A stretch of 64,000 nt of DNA, taken from assembly GCF_008298035.1 (NCBI RefSeq), contig NZ_CP042910.1:1322001-1386000 (forward strand), written 5' to 3'. Within the stretch, counting starts at the first letter, position 1; each line of letters opens with the position of its first letter. Origin of the DNA: Gimesia maris (lineage in GTDB: Bacteria > Planctomycetota > Planctomycetia > Planctomycetales > Planctomycetaceae). The notes under the pieces were generated by a model. It saw only the letters and a list, made by a program, of their open reading frames with translations. It made no database searches and was not told the origin of the DNA. Positions 17,387-26,129 of the stretch are shown piece after piece. Position numbers and translations under genes: made by a program.

Positions 17387-18013
17387 TTACGTGAATGAGA
17401 CAGAAAGTGGAGTTTCAGGGGGGGGGACAGGAGGCGCTTCTGCCAGCCATTCATAACAGCAGGCGGTGAGAGACAGCAGCGAGAACAGACCCTGTTGCGC
17501 AGGCATCCGGTTTTTGTCAGGGGGCAGGACCGAGTTCCAGCCCGCATACAGTTCCGCAAGGATCTGACCCCAGGAGACTGATGTGAAGAGTGGTCCGGTC
17601 GATCGCCTGGTCTGATGCCCGTGGATTCGTGGTTCTGAAGGCTCATCGCCTGGCTGTTCCAGGCTGGTGACAACAGTCGCTGGTTGGCTCTGAACTGAAT
17701 CCACATTCAACGTGAATTCCCACCAGAGCAGTGAAACGTGAATGTGTGTCTGGGGAATGCCGGAAGCAGCCGACTGAGGGGAATGCGCATGCCCCTGATG
17801 ACTGTGGGAATGGCTGTGTCCATGCGAATGCGAATGGCCGTGGCTGTGCGAGTGACCGTGGCCGTGTGAATGATTGTGACCGTGTGAATGGCTGTGGTCC
17901 ACATTTCCAGCTGAGTGCGTATGTTCCACCTGAACCTGCAGGCTCTGGAGGATCATCCCCAGCAGCCCCAGGCTTGCCAGGATCCAGGCAAGTTGACGAG
18001 ACAGGTATCGCAT
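17387..18013 (-). CDS. Histidine-rich secreted or membrane-anchored protein
   Basis: The frame is open to 18076; the ATG at 18013 is preferred because it begins a signal-like segment (RQLAWILASLGLLGMILQSL). The protein is then about 208 residues. It carries a striking run of alternating His with Ser/Gly/Asn over about 45 residues (HSHGHNHSHGHGHSHSHG and onward), followed by a Gln/Pro/Ser-rich C-terminal half with a hydrophobic stretch (LFSLLSLTACCYEWLAEAPP). Such His clusters bind Zn, Ni, Co or Cu; the function here (metal buffering or sensing) is inference. No transporter or metal-enzyme gene is adjacent. The ribosome-binding site is weak. Confidence 0.7.
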   Translation of the reverse strand: MRYLSRQLAWILASLGLLGMILQSLQVQVEHTHSAGNVDHSHSHGHNHSHGHGHSHSHGHSHSHGHSHSHSHQGHAHSPQSAASGIPQTHIHVSLLWWEFTLNVDSVQSQPATVVTSLEQPGDEPSEPRIHGHQTRRSTGPLFTSVSWGQILAELYAGWNSVLPPDKNRMPAQQGLFSLLSLTACCYEWLAEAPPVPPPETPLSVSFT

Positions 18014-18423
18014 TACAGTTCGACGATAATTCTCGCGAGAGGCAAAATCAATGATTGCAAGCCGGGAACAGATCACCTCTGTTCAAATAAAGAGCGAGCG
18101 CCAGCAATTCTTTTTGCTGGCTTAATGTTCAGCGTTTGGTGCAGCCAGGCGGGAGGACGGTACTTTACTGGAGTAATTTGCATTCAATTTATCCCTTAAA
18201 AAGAGGGGTTTTATAACGGATTGACCCATTTTTCCCTTCCCTGTATACTCCGCCGCGGTTGAGTATCAAATATTTTACAAACCAGTACTCTCTTCAGTTG
18301 GGAGAACTGTAAACAGGAACGTGCTCAAAGAATTCGGATACAATAACTCTTCCGCGCTCTACGGTAGCCTGTATTTCAATGTGCATCAGGTCCATGTCAT
18401 TTTCTAAAAGGTATCGTTGACAA
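18014..18423. other. Intergenic region between the His-rich gene and the WecA-like gene
   Basis: About 410 bases between divergent genes. It holds a GCCAGCAA/TTGCTGGC hairpin at 18100-18121 with a 6-base loop and the promoter described separately. I see no further gene. Confidence 0.5.
18221..18249 (+). promoter_or_regulatory. Sigma-70-type promoter for the WecA-like gene
   Basis: TTGACC (18221-18226) is separated by exactly 17 bases from TATACT (18244-18249), close to the housekeeping consensus. Transcription would start near 18256, leaving a leader of about 165 bases before the ATG at 18424. Confidence 0.6.
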
Positions 18424-19563
18424 ATGATGTTCGGCAACTTGATGGTACCATGCCTGATCGCTGTCGGCGTGTTTCTGGTATCTTTAATTTGTACCTGTGT
18501 CATGCTCAAACTGGCTCCCGTGCTGGGTCTGGTGAAGTCTCCGACCAGTCGCTGTTCTCATGTGATGCCCACGCCTCGAGGCGGTGGGGTCTCGTTTGTC
18601 GTATCGAGTCTGATCGCATTTCTGTTTTTGTATGTGTCAGGCTCCCTTTCTGGGGCTGCCATTCCAGTCATACTCTGTGGCGGTACTCTGATTGCTGCTC
18701 TGGGATTTTGGGATGATCTCTATAATGTCCCTGTCAGGTATCGACTGCTTGCCCAGGCTGCGATTATCGCTGCCTCTGTATATGCACTGACTCCCTTACC
18801 TGCTTTGGAATTCTGGGGATGGAAGCTGGATGCTACTCTGGTCACCTGGGGAATCGTCACCGTCGCCCTGATCTGGTGGTTGAACCTGTTTAATTTCATG
18901 GACGGCATCGATGGACTTGCCGGGGGAGAGGCCACCAGTATTCTGGTCGCTGCAACGCTGCTGATTTCCTTCAAGGTGGACTCCTTTGCAACAACCGAAC
19001 AGTCACTCATGCTACTGCTGACCGTTTCCCTGCTGGGGTTTATGGCATTCAACTGGCCTCCCGCGAAAATTTTCATGGGTGATGCCGGCAGTACTTATCT
19101 GGGGTTCACGGTGGGAATACTCGCTTTGAGTTCTCTCAACTCCGGTTTATTGAATCTCTGGGTCTGGCTGATTCTACCCGGTGTCTTCTGGGTCGATGCC
19201 ACGTTTACACTGCTCAGACGGATGATGCGACGCGACTGCTGGTACCAGGCGCATCAGTGCCACGCCTATCAAAGACTCTCACGATTTCTGGAGGCAACGC
19301 AAGTCGGAACCTGGGCAAGGCACCGTGCACATCGCAGGGTGAGCCTGGGAACGCTCTGCATCAATGTCTTCTGGTTGTTTCCGCTGTCAGTGATTGCTTT
19401 ATACTGGCCTGCCTGGGGAATGCTGACAGTCGCTGCCGCCTGGTCACCTCTCGTTCTGCTGGCGGTCAGTTGCGGGGCAGGGAAACCGGGAAATATCGAA
19501 CCGCATCAGCAGAAACATTCTAAAAAAATCGAATTGCAGGAAGGTGTCTCGCTCGAAACTTAA
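18424..19563 (+). CDS. MraY/WecA-family undecaprenyl-phosphate sugar-1-phosphate transferase
   Basis: A 379-residue polytopic protein of glycosyltransferase family 4, which attaches a UDP-activated aminosugar phosphate to undecaprenyl phosphate to start O-antigen or exopolysaccharide synthesis. Family motifs: PTPRGGGVSF, the DDLYNVPVRYRLLAQ Asp-Asp motif, LFNFMDGIDGLAGGEA, and FMGDAGSTYLGFTVGILAL. It lacks the longer MraY-specific blocks, and the neighbouring sugar genes favour a WecA/WbpL-type role in surface polysaccharide. An AAAGG lies upstream of the ATG pair at 18424. It converges with the epimerase-gmhB-gmhA operon. Confidence 0.9.
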   Translation: MMFGNLMVPCLIAVGVFLVSLICTCVMLKLAPVLGLVKSPTSRCSHVMPTPRGGGVSFVVSSLIAFLFLYVSGSLSGAAIPVILCGGTLIAALGFWDDLYNVPVRYRLLAQAAIIAASVYALTPLPALEFWGWKLDATLVTWGIVTVALIWWLNLFNFMDGIDGLAGGEATSILVAATLLISFKVDSFATTEQSLMLLLTVSLLGFMAFNWPPAKIFMGDAGSTYLGFTVGILALSSLNSGLLNLWVWLILPGVFWVDATFTLLRRMMRRDCWYQAHQCHAYQRLSRFLEATQVGTWARHRAHRRVSLGTLCINVFWLFPLSVIALYWPAWGMLTVAAAWSPLVLLAVSCGAGKPGNIEPHQQKHSKKIELQEGVSLET

Positions 19564-19584
19564 GCAGGATTCCTGCACTTTGAT

Positions 19585-20487
19585 CTAGGGGCCTGCGACA
19601 TCATCACTGTTCAGTTCAAACGGGCGTGGCTGAAATCCGAAGTCATGCACTGCCTCAGAATGATCAAAGACCAGATCCGCATTCATGCGTTCGGCCATCC
19701 CCGCAGTCAGATTCCTGAAACGGGGCAAAATGCGAACGATGGCGGTACCCACACGAAACAGTGTCAACGGGATCCGCACAAAGCGTGGTTTTCGCTTCAG
19801 AGCGTGAAAGACACGCACGATCATTTCGCGGTAAGTCAAGGTTTCCGCACCGGAAATGTTATAGGCCTGGTTCGCGACCGTCTCTGTTCGTAATGCCTGC
19901 AGGCTGGCGACTGCGACATCAGCCGCATGAATCGGCTGTCGCTTACCTTGTGCGTTTCCTAACAGGGGAAAACAGTTCCAGCGCCTGATGAATCGGGCGA
20001 CAGAAGCAATGTTTTTATCGCGACCAAAGCCATAGATCAAAGTCGGTCGCAGGATGATCCAGGAAATCTGACTGGCTTCCGCCCAGGTTTGCAGTTCCAA
20101 TTCCCCCTCTATCAACTGTTGGGCCATCTGTTGCTCGCCGGCGTCAATCGATTCTGTTTTGGTAAAGCGGCTCGTAGAGCTTAAGACGACGATCCGGCGG
20201 GCGCCGTATTCAGAGAGCAGCTTAAAATGTTCAGAAAGTGCCCAGATCGGTGCCAGGCTGATCCAGTCTGTGATCGGCTCCGCTTGAGCAGGCTGTCGGG
20301 AAGAATCGATTAAACTTCGCCATTCAACCGTTGTGCCAGTATTCTGTTCTTCTGGAAGATCTCCTCTGGTGAAAGCCACAAACTGTTCTACGCGGTCAGT
20401 TGCGTGGGGGATTTCATTTGAGAACAGACACTGTCCGACCGGACTCCGGGCTCCGATGACTCCAATCACACGGGTCGGGTTTGACAT
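19585..20487 (-). CDS. NAD-dependent epimerase/dehydratase (extended SDR-like)
   Basis: A 300-residue protein with a modified Rossmann start (RVIGVIGARSPVGQCLFSNE), a mid-domain RRIVVLSSTSRF strand, and ILRPTLIYGFGRDKNIASV, the family's substrate-loop block (LRPTLIYG). HAADVAVASLQAL and YNISGAETLTYREMI are also typical. The YxxxK catalytic motif is not obvious in its usual place, so it may be an atypical SDR or an NADH-ubiquinone oxidoreductase 39-kDa-like member. It is the third gene of the gmhA-gmhB operon, separated from gmhB by 16 bases, and may act on a sugar nucleotide such as ADP-heptose. Confidence 0.82.
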   Translation of the reverse strand: MSNPTRVIGVIGARSPVGQCLFSNEIPHATDRVEQFVAFTRGDLPEEQNTGTTVEWRSLIDSSRQPAQAEPITDWISLAPIWALSEHFKLLSEYGARRIVVLSSTSRFTKTESIDAGEQQMAQQLIEGELELQTWAEASQISWIILRPTLIYGFGRDKNIASVARFIRRWNCFPLLGNAQGKRQPIHAADVAVASLQALRTETVANQAYNISGAETLTYREMIVRVFHALKRKPRFVRIPLTLFRVGTAIVRILPRFRNLTAGMAERMNADLVFDHSEAVHDFGFQPRPFELNSDDVAGP

Positions 20488-20503
20488 GGTCTTGAGGTTT
20501 CCT

Positions 20504-21088
20504 TCAGTGACTGCCAGGTGATTCTGGAAATAAAAGTGTTTTCAACGCGGTGAGCGTCTCCGCATACATGTCGGCCGCCTGTTGATCTTCAGGGCTCACA
20601 GCATGTCCGGTTCCCACCAGCACTTTCGTGCCGATGCCGGCTGCGTGTCCTGCCTGGAGATCGGTCCGTTTATCTCCCACGAGGATTGACTGTGACAGGT
20701 CCAGATCATACTTCTGTGCCGCATCCAGCAGCATTTGCGGGCCCGGTTTTCGACAGTCACAATCGACCCGGTAATGCCCTGTCCCTTTAGTGGGATGATG
20801 CGGGCAGTAGAAATAATCGGTAATCGTCAAGCCGCGTCGGGCAAACTCGGCCAGTACCCAGGTCATCAGGTGCTGGAATTGTCGTTCTGTGTAGTAACCG
20901 CGGGCGATGCCTGACTGATTCGTGACGATGATCAGCGCGTAACCTGCTTCTGAGGCTGCCTGGCATAATTCAAAAATGCCGTCGATGAATTCGAAGTCCT
21001 GGATGCGGTGCAGATAGTCTTTTTCGACGTTGATCACTCCATCACGGTCGAGAAACAGCGACTTTTTACGTGATGACGGTATCTGCAT
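20504..21088 (-). CDS. gmhB: D-glycero-D-manno-heptose 1,7-bisphosphate 7-phosphatase GmhB
   Basis: A 194-residue HAD-superfamily phosphatase. Motif I is LFLDRDGVINVEKDYL with the nucleophile and acid/base Asp pair, motif II is LIIVTNQSGIARGYYTERQF, a zinc loop CPHHPTKGTGHYRVDCDCRKPGP supplies Cys/His ligands, and the final motif is LVGDKRTDLQAGHAAGI. The zinc loop is diagnostic for GmhB and related HisB-N enzymes. It removes the 7-phosphate during ADP-heptose synthesis for lipopolysaccharide. gmhA precedes it by 7 bases, making assignment to the heptose pathway rather than histidine synthesis more likely. Confidence 0.93.
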   Translation of the reverse strand: MQIPSSRKKSLFLDRDGVINVEKDYLHRIQDFEFIDGIFELCQAASEAGYALIIVTNQSGIARGYYTERQFQHLMTWVLAEFARRGLTITDYFYCPHHPTKGTGHYRVDCDCRKPGPQMLLDAAQKYDLDLSQSILVGDKRTDLQAGHAAGIGTKVLVGTGHAVSPEDQQAADMYAETLTALKTLLFPESPGSH

Positions 21089-21095
21089 GATTCAA

Positions 21096-21740
21096 TCAGG
21101 CTGCCAGCCTGGGGCGACTGGTCTGATTCAGATCGGATGAGCCGCAATCCAGATCAAAATTGAACAGGGCTGCTTCCACACATTCGCAGAGCGTATGCTC
21201 CAGCACGAGATGTACTTCCTGAATCTGGCTGGTCAACTGACCGGGAGCAATCACACACACATCACATAACCGGCGGACTGTTCCCCCCTCGTTCCCGGTA
21301 AAGATAATGCTGGGAACATTTTTTTCCCGGCAGGCCTCTACTGCTTTTACGATGTTGGGTGAATTGCCAGAAGTTGTAATTCCCAGGAAAACATCATTGG
21401 CTGTCAGCTTGCCCTCCAGTTGCCGGGAGAACACCACATCGTAACCATAGTCATTTCCGATGGCAGTGATGATCGAACTGTCGGTCGTCAATGCTTCTGC
21501 CGGCAGAGAAGCGCGATCCTTGCCCAGTCGACAGACAAATTCTGCTGCCAGATGCTGAGCATCGGCTGCAGAACCTCCGTTTCCCGCGAGATACAATCGG
21601 CCACCCTGCTGATAGCTCTGCAGGATGAGATCTACGGCTTTCGAAAACTCCTGCTGTATTTCGACATTTTCCAGCAGTTGTTTTTTGGCAGCAATCGATC
21701 GTTCCAAATTGCGGCAGATGATTTTTCTGGCTTGATGCAT
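21096..21740 (-). CDS. gmhA: Phosphoheptose (sedoheptulose 7-phosphate) isomerase GmhA
   Basis: A 214-residue SIS-domain protein that converts sedoheptulose 7-phosphate to D-glycero-D-manno-heptose 7-phosphate, the first step of ADP-heptose synthesis. Visible family blocks: LYLAGNGGSAADAQHLAAEF (phosphate-binding), ITAIGNDYGYDVVFSRQLEG, FLGITTSGNSPNIVKAVEAC, and the C-terminal metal/active-site QEVHLVLEHTLCECVE with His and Glu. First gene of a three-gene minus-strand operon with gmhB and an epimerase. The C-terminal extension after the SIS domain (about 15 residues) is unremarkable. Confidence 0.95.
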   Translation of the reverse strand: MHQARKIICRNLERSIAAKKQLLENVEIQQEFSKAVDLILQSYQQGGRLYLAGNGGSAADAQHLAAEFVCRLGKDRASLPAEALTTDSSIITAIGNDYGYDVVFSRQLEGKLTANDVFLGITTSGNSPNIVKAVEACREKNVPSIIFTGNEGGTVRRLCDVCVIAPGQLTSQIQEVHLVLEHTLCECVEAALFNFDLDCGSSDLNQTSRPRLAA

Positions 21741-22334
21741 GAGATCAGCTCTCCGTCCCTGGTATATGCTCTTTCGAAATCACGAAAATTCCGCAGCGGT
21801 CCGTCCTATGGACCGTCCGAGAGCCACTTTGAATGGTGATCACTTCAATCGATCAGACAGTATACTTCATTTCGAAAAACAGGGGCAATATAAGTTTTGT
21901 ACGTTGAGGCAGCGGCGACAGTGCAAAACAGGCTGTCTGTTAGTGAACGGATGGGTAATCTGTGATGCGCGTGCACTTTTATTGTTTTTTTTGTGGTAAT
22001 AGCAGTTTCTTCAGGTGAGCTGGCGTGAAGTGTTTGAGAGAACGATCTCTAAATTTGCCTTCATGATCGTATTTCAAGAGAGTCTTCAGATACTGATAAG
22101 TCAATTCAAAGCAGGAGTTTAGACTGTGCCCAGTTTTACTGTAGCGTCACCAGAGCCATTTGGGCCGAGTATCTCAGATTGAGAGACGCCATGGTTAAAT
22201 GTGATGCGCTCTAGAAAGGGAATCGCGTGGATTCAGAATTGTGATGAGAATTCTGGCGAGGCAGACATCAGAACAGAAACTCTCGGGGGCCGGATAGCTG
22301 TCAGGTATGCAGCCTGAGACCGGAAGAAGAAAAG
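21741..22334. other. Gene-free region upstream of gmhA, containing a dispersed repeat
   Basis: About 590 bases. It contains the repeat copy at 22121-22214 (separate entry). The remainder is AT-rich, without a coding frame I can support. It should contain the gmhA promoter on the minus strand and sequence 3' of tRNA-His. Confidence 0.5.
22121..22214 (+). repeat. Dispersed 94-bp repeat, copy 1 (possible mobile-element remnant)
   Basis: This stretch matches 35264-35357 over about 94 bases with roughly 15 substitutions and no gaps by eye. Both copies start AGACTGTG, share CTGTAGCGTC and AGATTGAGAG, and end in a short open frame beginning ATGGT. In this copy the frame ends after seven codons (MVKCDAL then TAG). 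Differences in that part are mostly at third codon positions, which suggests the start of a once-functional coding sequence. Confidence 0.75.
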
Positions 22335-22409
22335 GGTGAGTAACGGGATTTGAACCCGCGACCTCCGGAATCACAATCCGGCGCTCTAACCAACTGAGCT
22401 ATACCCACC
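22335..22409 (-). tRNA. tRNA-His (GTG anticodon)
   Basis: The minus strand folds as a full cloverleaf: acceptor arms GTGGGTA and TACTCAC (one G-U), D-arm with AGCTCAGTTGGTTAGAGC, anticodon arm CCGGATTGTGATTCCGG, and T-arm CGGGTTCAAATCCCG. The anticodon GTG reads His codons. An extra G precedes the acceptor stem opposite a C discriminator, the G-1:C73 identity pair of tRNA-His. CCA is not encoded. Confidence 0.97.
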
Positions 22410-22658
22410 ATAACAGTGTTTTGTATCAGGGTCGACCTGATTTTAACCAATTGTCGTGCCGCTGAAAAGCCTCTGATTCGCGACAACTGGAGCATGTGCT
22501 ACGTTATCGAAGCTGTTTTCGGGATGCAAGTATTCCAAGCCCCGGAATCAGGAATATTTCCTCTATACGTGCATCTCCTGCGGAGAATCTGTAGAATTGA
22601 ACCTTCTTTAGTTCCCGTATCAAGTCACACTGATCTATCTGAAAAACAGGGAAAAAGC

Positions 22659-23699
22659 ATGAAAACTATTAGATTCACCTGCATGATTCTAGCAACCTGC
22701 GTTTTGAGCCTTTGTCAGACAGAGCTATCTGCTCAGGATTCCACCAACTACCCCACGCTGGGAGAAGTCGTCCGTATCGATCCCGGGCTGGATGCTCTGA
22801 TAGACAAGGATGCCCGGATTGAGGTTCTCTCGTCCGGCTTCGACTGGTCGGAAGGTCCGGTCTGGATGGGAAGTGCGAAAGACGGATTTCTGTTGTTTTC
22901 TGACATTCCCCGCAACTCTGTCATGAAATGGAAAGAAGGGGAAGGAGCCTCACTGTTCATGAAACCGTCAGGCTATACAGGAGTGACTCCCTATGGAAAT
23001 GAACCGGGCTGCAACGGTCTGTTTCTCGATCCCGAAGGACGTCTGGTTTCCTGTGAGCACGGCGATCGCCGCGTCTCTGTTTTGACCAAAAAAGGCGGCA
23101 AACGAACGCTGGTCGACAACTACATGGGCAAACGGTTGAACAGTCCCAACGATGGGGTGTTCAAATCCAACGGGGATCTGTACTTCACTGATCCCCCTTA
23201 CGGGCTGCCCAACCGCTACGACGACCCGCGCCGCGAACTGGATTTTTGTGGCGTCTATCGTCTGGCGAAGGATGGCACACTGACTTTGCTGACCAAAGAA
23301 ATGACACGTCCGAACGGGATTGCGTTTTCACCTGATGAAAAAACATTGTACGTTGCCCAGTCTGATCCCGAGGCGGCACTCTGGAAAGCGTTCCCCGTCA
23401 ACCAGGATGGCACACTGGGAGCCAGCAAAGTTTTTTATGATGTCACAGACAAGGTCAGCAAACTGCCAGGGCTGCCTGATGGGCTCAAAACAGACGTTAA
23501 TGGAAACCTGTTTGCCACCGGACCGGGAGGCTGTTACATCTTCACTCCTGAAGGCAAACTGCTGGGACGCATCAGCACGGGCGAACGGACAGCCAACTGT
23601 GCCTGGGGGAACGACGGTACGGTTCTGTATCTGACCGCAGACACCTACCTGGTTCGGATTCCCACAAAAACCAAAGGACGCGTTGGTCCTGCGAAATAA
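22659..23699 (+). CDS. Secreted SMP-30/gluconolactonase-like protein
   Basis: The frame is open from 22416 across the tRNA flank, but the ATG at 22659 starts a signal peptide (MKTIRFTCMILATCVLSLCQ, cleavage near LSAQD) and a GGGAAAAAG purine stretch precedes it. The mature part of about 325 residues is a six-bladed beta-propeller of the SMP-30 family. Visible blocks are LSSGFDWSEGPVWMG (metal-ligand Glu), the Asn of LNSPNDGVFKSNGDLYFTDP, RPNGIAFSPDEKTLYVAQSD, and GLPDGLKTDVNGNLFATGPG (Asp). These residues bind a divalent metal in lactonases. Substrate is probably a sugar lactone, but the assignment is only by family. It has no obvious partner gene. Confidence 0.9.
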   Translation: MKTIRFTCMILATCVLSLCQTELSAQDSTNYPTLGEVVRIDPGLDALIDKDARIEVLSSGFDWSEGPVWMGSAKDGFLLFSDIPRNSVMKWKEGEGASLFMKPSGYTGVTPYGNEPGCNGLFLDPEGRLVSCEHGDRRVSVLTKKGGKRTLVDNYMGKRLNSPNDGVFKSNGDLYFTDPPYGLPNRYDDPRRELDFCGVYRLAKDGTLTLLTKEMTRPNGIAFSPDEKTLYVAQSDPEAALWKAFPVNQDGTLGASKVFYDVTDKVSKLPGLPDGLKTDVNGNLFATGPGGCYIFTPEGKLLGRISTGERTANCAWGNDGTVLYLTADTYLVRIPTKTKGRVGPAK

Positions 23700-23742
23700 G
23701 CCCGTTCAGAAACGAAGTTCTCCGCTGCTGCACCGCTGCCCG

Positions 23743-25362
23743 TTACTGGGGAGCGGTGGGGAGCGCGGGAGTTTCCGGATTTTTAAAGACAAACAGGACT
23801 TTAACGGGTGCCTCTGAGATCAATGTCCCGGCGGACTGATGCATCACCTTGCGGGGCTTTGCAGGACTGTCGCCGAAAGGCTTAGAAGCCATCAGGGGCG
23901 CATCCGTTGCTGATTTGAATGGCTGCGCGGAATCCTTTTTCTTAAGCAGGTTGGATCGCGCCATCTGCTTGGGATCGGGTTCGTTCTCCGCAGGAACCTG
24001 CATCCGATAGCGCATCTGGTAAGAGCGTTGCGAGCTACCTTTGGCCCGAGGCTTGGTTTGAGCAAGTTCATCCGTTACTGTTTTACGGCCTGCCGGGTTC
24101 TTAATGTACTGGTCAGACTTCTCTTCTTCCGGCAGCACCGCCAGGGAAGATGATTTTGCTGCTTCACGTTCTTTGAGGGGCTCTGACTGTCGTGCCAGCA
24201 GTTGAGGCAGGCTGGCCACTTCTTCTTTGAGAGATTGTTCGGTAATCGCTGGCTGCAATGCCAGGCTTAACATCTGATCCTGTTTGAGACCGCGTTGAAA
24301 TTCTTCCAGGGTGGAAGCCAGTTGCGCATCGGTGGCTTCCACGTAGACGGCAAACAACTGCTGGTCTTTTTCAGCTTTGCTTGGGCCCTGCAGTGCCTTG
24401 GCGTCAGTAGTATTATATGTCAGTGTTTGTGTGACTTTCAGTTGACGTTCGACTTCCGACTGTTTCTGTTGATCGACGGGGATATTATTTTGTGCCAGCA
24501 GCAGTTCCATCGTACCCAGAGCCTGTTTGACATCGACGACGCGGACTTCAATTACAGCCACTTTGCCATCAATATCACGGAAGTAAGGCAGCACATCCCC
24601 AATGCGGATTGAATCCAGTGGAATATGACTGGGAATCCCGGAGGAGGCGGCCAGACCCTGCTCGGTCAATTTGAGTTGTTTCGCCGCGGAATTCTGTTCG
24701 GCCAGCGTATTGTGAACGGAAAAGTCGGCGGGCGTTTTTTCCATGTGAGGCCGCATCGCCAGTTTCTCTTTTAATTCAACATTGCTGGGCTGCATTCCCC
24801 GCTTGTCCAACTGAAGTTCGACTGAGGGAACAGGATGAGGCTGGCCGGGTTTTCCAATGTCCGTACCTGCCTGGTAATTGAATTGGTTTGATCGAGCGGC
24901 AACCAGCTTATCATTCTTGACAGCTGGCGTGTTGAAGGATAGTTCTGACTCTGGCTGCAGTACCATGCGATCTGCCTGGGAGAGTTGCCAACTGCTTTCC
25001 GGGGGGCTGGTATTCAACAGCAACACAAATAAGACCAGAGCAGCTACGGAAGAGCAGGCGCTGATGGCAACCGCAATCCGGTAACGTAGCATCGAAGGTA
25101 CGCGTGTGACCGGGACCGTCTCAGGGGAAGTCAGCAGGGTTTCCTGTTCGATACGGCGACGGATGGATGGCGCCAGTTCGGGAGGCGCCGATTCCGTCGC
25201 GGTCTCCTGCAGCAGGCGGGAGAGTTCACCGAACTCGTGCAGTTCCTGCCGTGCGGCACCAGACTGTTCCAGTCGCGACTCCAGCTCAAGACGTTCCTCG
25301 GGGGAAACTTCATGATCGAAGTAGGCGGACAGATTTTCGTTAAAGGGGGGTTGGCTACTCAT
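23743..25362 (-). CDS. Transmembrane anti-sigma factor
   Basis: A 539-residue protein. The N-terminus is an anti-sigma domain (NLSAYFDHEVSPEERLELES) without the zinc-binding HxxxCxxC. One membrane helix lies at about residues 92-116 (RIAVAISACSSVAALVLFVL). The remaining roughly 420 residues would be periplasmic and are Gln/Lys/Ser-rich, with a structured middle part (VIEVRVVDVKQALGTMELLL, FAVYVEATDAQLASTLEEFQ) that may be a sensory domain. It overlaps the sigma gene by 4 bases, the usual coupled arrangement. The signal sensed is unknown. It converges with the lactonase-like gene. Confidence 0.85.
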   Translation of the reverse strand: MSSQPPFNENLSAYFDHEVSPEERLELESRLEQSGAARQELHEFGELSRLLQETATESAPPELAPSIRRRIEQETLLTSPETVPVTRVPSMLRYRIAVAISACSSVAALVLFVLLLNTSPPESSWQLSQADRMVLQPESELSFNTPAVKNDKLVAARSNQFNYQAGTDIGKPGQPHPVPSVELQLDKRGMQPSNVELKEKLAMRPHMEKTPADFSVHNTLAEQNSAAKQLKLTEQGLAASSGIPSHIPLDSIRIGDVLPYFRDIDGKVAVIEVRVVDVKQALGTMELLLAQNNIPVDQQKQSEVERQLKVTQTLTYNTTDAKALQGPSKAEKDQQLFAVYVEATDAQLASTLEEFQRGLKQDQMLSLALQPAITEQSLKEEVASLPQLLARQSEPLKEREAAKSSSLAVLPEEEKSDQYIKNPAGRKTVTDELAQTKPRAKGSSQRSYQMRYRMQVPAENEPDPKQMARSNLLKKKDSAQPFKSATDAPLMASKPFGDSPAKPRKVMHQSAGTLISEAPVKVLFVFKNPETPALPTAPQ

Positions 25363-25982
25363 TTTGATTCACTTATCGATGACTCATGGTCAGACTCGGA
25401 AACACGTGTGACAGGGGCATCCTGAAACAGCGTGTTCAGTTTCTGTTTTAGTTCATTCCTTCCTCTGAAAATTCGGCTTCTGACTGTTCCCAGTGGGATC
25501 TCCGTAATTTCGGCAATTTCCCCGTACGACATACCTTCCAGTTCCCGCAGGATCAAAGGCGTGCGATATTCTTCCTGTAGTTCATTCAATGCCTGGTGAA
25601 CGAGCTTTTTTCGCTCGGCGAGTTCGGCGACTTCGGGAGGGTGATTGGCGGGGTTTGTATCAACCAGCCAGGTACCGGCCGGGTTCTCTTGTGGATCGAT
25701 CGTTGCGGAAGTTCGTTTTGTTTTTCGTTTCTGAGTAATCGCGGCATTAAAAGAAATGCGAAACAGCCAGGAATAAAAGGCGGCAGTTCCTCGGAACGTT
25801 TTCAATTTAAAAAAGGCCTGGGTAAACCCTTCCTGGGCGGCATCGCGCGCATCGTCGCTGGAGCCCAGAACTCGCACCAGGGTTCGAAACAGGCGGTCCT
25901 GATATTTCAGGACCAGTTGATCAAACGCCTCGGTACGACCTGCCAAACATTCTTGAATCAGGTATTGATCATTGTTGGTCAC
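25359..25982 (-). CDS. ECF-type RNA polymerase sigma factor
   Basis: A 207-residue sigma-70 family protein with region 2 (AFDQLVLKYQDRLFRTLVRV, then DAAQEGFTQAFFKLKTFRG and FYSWLFRISFNAAI) and region 4 (LILRELEGMSYGEIAEITEI, PLGTVRSRIFRGRNELKQ). The start is GTG at 25982 with AGAGG 6 bases upstream. The long linker between regions 2 and 4 is rich in Asn, Pro and Glu. It is translationally coupled to the transmembrane anti-sigma factor gene, so it is expected to be held inactive until a periplasmic signal arrives. Its regulon is not identifiable here. Confidence 0.95.
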   Translation of the reverse strand: MTNNDQYLIQECLAGRTEAFDQLVLKYQDRLFRTLVRVLGSSDDARDAAQEGFTQAFFKLKTFRGTAAFYSWLFRISFNAAITQKRKTKRTSATIDPQENPAGTWLVDTNPANHPPEVAELAERKKLVHQALNELQEEYRTPLILRELEGMSYGEIAEITEIPLGTVRSRIFRGRNELKQKLNTLFQDAPVTRVSESDHESSISESK

Positions 25983-26129
25983 AGTACCTCTTGGACGATC
26001 CGGGGGGAAATGAAGTTCCCGTGGTTTGTCAAAAACCGGGATTTTCCGCGAAAAACGATTAGGTTAACGTCTATCTTCTTACTTTTCAGTAGCTTACGTC
26101 AATGTCAATCTGCGCGTGCAGTCGTCGTT

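Noticed and set aside
21739-21999. Small plus-strand frame between gmhA and the repeat
   Set aside because: Overlaps the start of gmhA and has no translational signal.
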